Of a DNA stretch of 8,440 bases, positions 7,224-8,440 are shown in pieces. Made by a program: the position numbers and the translations under genes. The stretch lies in contig JAITNE010000052.1 in the NCBI GenBank assembly GCA_031290635.1, positions 1 through 8,440 on the forward strand, in the 5' to 3' direction. Under the pieces are notes generated by a model. That model made no database searches. It was not told the DNA's origin and saw only the letters and a program-made list of their open reading frames with translations. The stretch comes from Tannerella sp. (GTDB lineage: Bacteria > Bacteroidota > Bacteroidia > Bacteroidales > Tannerellaceae). Position 1 is the stretch's first letter. Each line of letters opens with the position of its first letter.

Positions 7224-7286
7224 GGATGACGTCTTGATTTCTTCGGATAATGGCTTAATTTCTTCGGATGATGTCTTGATTTCTTC
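7224..7286. repeat. Three tandem 21-bp repeats
   Basis: Units at 7224-7244, 7245-7265 and 7266-7286 share the frame GGATxAxGxCTTxATTTCTTC. Units 1 and 3 differ at one position; the middle unit differs from them at 4 or 5. Because 21 is divisible by 3 and no unit contains a stop, reading frames stay open across the array: on the plus strand DDVLISS-like, on the minus strand SEEIKTS-like heptads ending at a TGA just beyond. The array lies between the ybaN stop and the minus-strand terminator; I do not think it is translated. Confidence 0.9.
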
Positions 7287-7292
7287 GGAAAC

Positions 7293-7322
7293 AAAAAAAC
7301 CCACTCCGGAGTTCGGAGTGGG
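7293..7322 (-). terminator. Intrinsic terminator for the minus-strand unknown gene
   Basis: CCCACTCCG (7300-7308) and CGGAGTGGG (7314-7322) form a perfect 9-bp GC-rich stem with a 5-nt loop. On the minus strand it is followed at once by seven T (7299-7293). On the plus strand it is followed by AACAAAAAATTC, so it should act on minus-strand transcripts only. It lies about 200 bp past the stop of the 217-aa gene. Confidence 0.85.
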
Positions 7323-7470
7323 AACAAAAAATTCAAAACTCCAAGCCTTGAAATCAGCCCGGAAGCATTTAAAAAACCAGACCCCACTTTACAGTGTGAA
7401 ATGAGGTGAATGAAAAACAAAATTCATCCCTTAGAGAATCAGAGATGTTTTCTGAAATGTTCCGTCACGC

Positions 7471-7519
7471 TTGTCGGTTTTACGACGACAGGATTCATTC
7501 CATCGTCGTCCGCCGACAA
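7471..7519 (-). other. Hairpin directly after the stop codon of the unknown gene
   Basis: On the minus strand TTGTCGG (7519-7513) pairs with CCGACAA (7477-7471), and inside it ACGACGA (7509-7503) pairs with TCGTCGT (7488-7482) around a 14-nt loop, with a small internal loop between the stems. It begins at the first base after the TAA. No T-run follows, so it may protect the 3' end or be a repeat remnant rather than a terminator. Confidence 0.4.
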
Positions 7520-8173
7520 TTACGGAACGATAGTGCTGCCCACTTCGCTAAACGGGCCGCGTTGACCTCTCTCGTTTTGCCAGCATATAGCGTAGTAAAC
7601 GGTTTTACCACGGTCATCCGCCGTAAATTCGAGAGTATGCGGGGTACGGGTAGCGAGGACGCTGTGCGGAAGCGCCTCCTGCGAAGTCGTTGGAATGTCG
7701 AGCACGCCATAGACAATCACAGCGCCGATCACGCCGTAAGGCTTTGCCTTGCTTTCGCTGTCAGGACTGTGGAAAACGAACGACAGACGGCGTGGGCCGA
7801 GAAGTTCAATTTCCATAGCCGGAACCTCTGTCGGAGGCAAAATCGGCGTAGGCTTGGCGTCGTGAACACGAAGACCCATCTCAAGCCGCTGAGAGTCTGT
7901 GATAACCGGATTCTTTAGCTGGAAATTCGCCAGCGCGCGAATCTGATTTACAAACTCCTTGCGTGCAGCGTTCTTCGTGGACACATTAACCTTGTTCCTT
8001 TCCGGTCCGTCGGTAACCGCTACCCACAGTTTGAAAGCGGCTAAAGCTGCAGCCAATGCTGCTACCGTATCGGCGTCAATACCAAACTTTGTAGCGTAGA
8101 TAGCGACCTTGTCGGCGAAGTTATTACCCCATTGAACTAATTCCGAATCTTTTCCTGGAATGTAATCCTTCAT
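7520..8173 (-). CDS. Conserved-looking protein of unknown function, helical N-half and fibronectin-III-like C-half
   Basis: The 217-aa product has no signal peptide or membrane segment. Residues about 1-105 look alpha-helical (an Ala-rich run ADTVAALAAALAAFKLWVAV at 34-53, then NAARKEFVNQIRALANF). A proline-rich linker follows (KPTPILPPTEVP, 107-118). Residues about 119-217 alternate hydrophobic strands and resemble a fibronectin-III-like fold, ending in TVYYAICWQNERGQRGPFSE. Its general look (opening MKDYIPGKDSE, middle KNPVITDSQRLEMGLRVHD, GKTVYYAICW near the end) reminds me of uncharacterised proteins seen in Bacteroidales genomes; that is recollection, not a search result. The start is set by the ATG at 8173. 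It stands alone on the minus strand between two tandem-repeat arrays, with its own terminator at 7293-7322. Beta-domain adhesion or binding roles are possible; none is shown. Confidence 0.85.
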   Translation of the reverse strand: MKDYIPGKDSELVQWGNNFADKVAIYATKFGIDADTVAALAAALAAFKLWVAVTDGPERNKVNVSTKNAARKEFVNQIRALANFQLKNPVITDSQRLEMGLRVHDAKPTPILPPTEVPAMEIELLGPRRLSFVFHSPDSESKAKPYGVIGAVIVYGVLDIPTTSQEALPHSVLATRTPHTLEFTADDRGKTVYYAICWQNERGQRGPFSEVGSTIVP

Positions 8174-8206
8174 AATGCATGAATTTGTGAATTAATAAAA
8201 TAATTA

Positions 8207-8237
8207 AGGGAATTGTCCCTGGAGGACAACTGTTGTC
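8207..8237. promoter_or_regulatory. Two short inverted repeats upstream of the unknown gene
   Basis: AGGGA (8207-8211) pairs with TCCCT (8216-8220), and GACAAC (8225-8230) pairs with GTTGTC (8232-8237) about one central base. They lie 34-64 bp upstream of the ATG at 8173 on the minus strand, where an operator or leader hairpin could sit. No good TAnnTTTG box is seen between them and the gene. Confidence 0.25.
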
Positions 8238-8272
8238 GCGCTGCGGACAGCGAAACGTCGTGAGAGGATAGC

Positions 8273-8440
8273 AAGTCATTCGCGGAGTTCCCGAAGTCAT
8301 TCGCGGAGTTCCCGGAGACGCTCGCGGAGTTCCCGGAGGAGCTCGCGGAGTTCCCGGAGGAGCTCGCGGAGTTCCCGGAGGAGCTCGCGGAGTTCCCGGA
8401 GGCGCTCGCGGAGTTCCCGGAGGAGCTCGCGGAGTTCCCG
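8273..8440. repeat. Eight 21-bp GC-rich tandem repeats running to the window edge
   Basis: The stretch is exactly 8 x 21 bp. Each unit is an 8-bp variable part followed by the invariant 13-mer CGCGGAGTTCCCG, with cores starting at 8281, 8302, 8323, 8344, 8365, 8386, 8407 and 8428. The variable parts are AAGTCATT twice, GAGACGCT, GAGGAGCT three times, GAGGCGCT, GAGGAGCT. The first three units, nearest the unknown gene, carry two of the three minority variants, so the array is degraded at that end and more uniform toward the edge, where it probably continues. The period of seven codons keeps several reading frames open. Confidence 0.96.
8297..8440 (-). CDS. Possible C-terminal fragment of a heptad-repeat (coiled-coil) protein; doubtful
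   Basis: On the minus strand one frame enters at the window edge and reads 47 residues of ELLRELR / ERLRELR heptads before a TGA at 8299-8297 inside the second repeat unit. Leu in fixed heptad positions with alternating Arg and Glu would form a strongly amphipathic helix, suiting a coiled-coil tail. Against it: any frame of a stop-free 21-bp repeat is open, the other two minus frames also stay open, and no start or non-repetitive domain is visible. It may simply be noncoding tandem repeat DNA. Confidence 0.2.
   Translation of the reverse strand, partial: RELRELLRELRERLRELRELLRELRELLRELRELLRELRERLRELRE

Noticed and set aside
7300..7322. Terminator of the rplY operon on the plus strand
   Set aside because: The hairpin is followed on the plus strand by an A-rich stretch, not T; the T-run is on the minus-strand side only.
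6715..7404. A 229-codon plus-strand frame spanning the end of the S4 gene, ybaN and the 21-bp repeat
   Set aside because: It overlaps two recognised genes in another frame and owes its length partly to the stop-free 21-bp repeat.
8273..8440. CRISPR array
   Set aside because: Units are 21 bp with only 8 bp of variable sequence, several of them identical; real spacers are longer and unique. No cas genes nearby.

Overview
The window looks like chromosomal DNA from a member of the Bacteroidetes, most likely order Bacteroidales. The main evidence is two copies of the phylum's TAnnTTTG (-7) promoter element, both reading TACCTTTG, upstream of metK and rplY. Supporting evidence: long Bacteroidetes-type MetK and NrdJ proteins, a CBM20-bearing 4-alpha-glucanotransferase, the rplY-pth-S4 gene order, and the absence of obvious Shine-Dalgarno sequences. 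The species cannot be named from sequence alone.

Layout. (1) Positions 1-3057, minus strand: a two-gene unit in which nrdJ (B12-dependent class II ribonucleotide reductase) overlaps by 4 bp the start of a malQ-type 4-alpha-glucanotransferase that runs off the left edge. A promoter at about 3090-3121 fits a start at 3057 with a short leader. (2) Positions 3058-3776: a divergent intergenic region of about 720 bp. It holds the nrdJ promoter, an AT-rich palindrome and direct repeats, a block of degenerate direct and inverted repeats, then the metK promoter and a leader of about 150 nt that could fold. No protein gene is supported here. (3) Positions 3777-7180, plus strand: metK, then rplY (L25/CTC), pth (peptidyl-tRNA hydrolase), an HslR-like S4 RNA-binding protein and a YbaN-type membrane protein. 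The last four are packed with gaps of 5 and 12 bp and a 4-bp overlap, so rplY to ybaN is probably one operon. It serves ribosome function and recycling, with a second promoter between metK and rplY. (4) Positions 7181-7519: no gene; three tandem 21-bp repeats, a strong intrinsic terminator acting on the minus strand, and a hairpin. (5) Positions 7520-8173, minus strand: a 217-aa conserved-looking protein of unknown function, with a helical N-terminal half and a beta-rich, fibronectin-III-like C-terminal half. (6) Positions 8273-8440: eight exact-period 21-bp GC-rich tandem repeats running to the window edge. Read on the minus strand they encode Leu/Arg/Glu heptads.

Most of the window is housekeeping DNA. 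The parts worth a second look are the metK leader, the two unrelated 21-bp repeat arrays flanking the unknown gene, the single-CBM20 form of MalQ, and the repeat block between nrdJ and metK. I see no CRISPR array, tRNA, rRNA, insertion sequence, toxin-antitoxin or defence gene.
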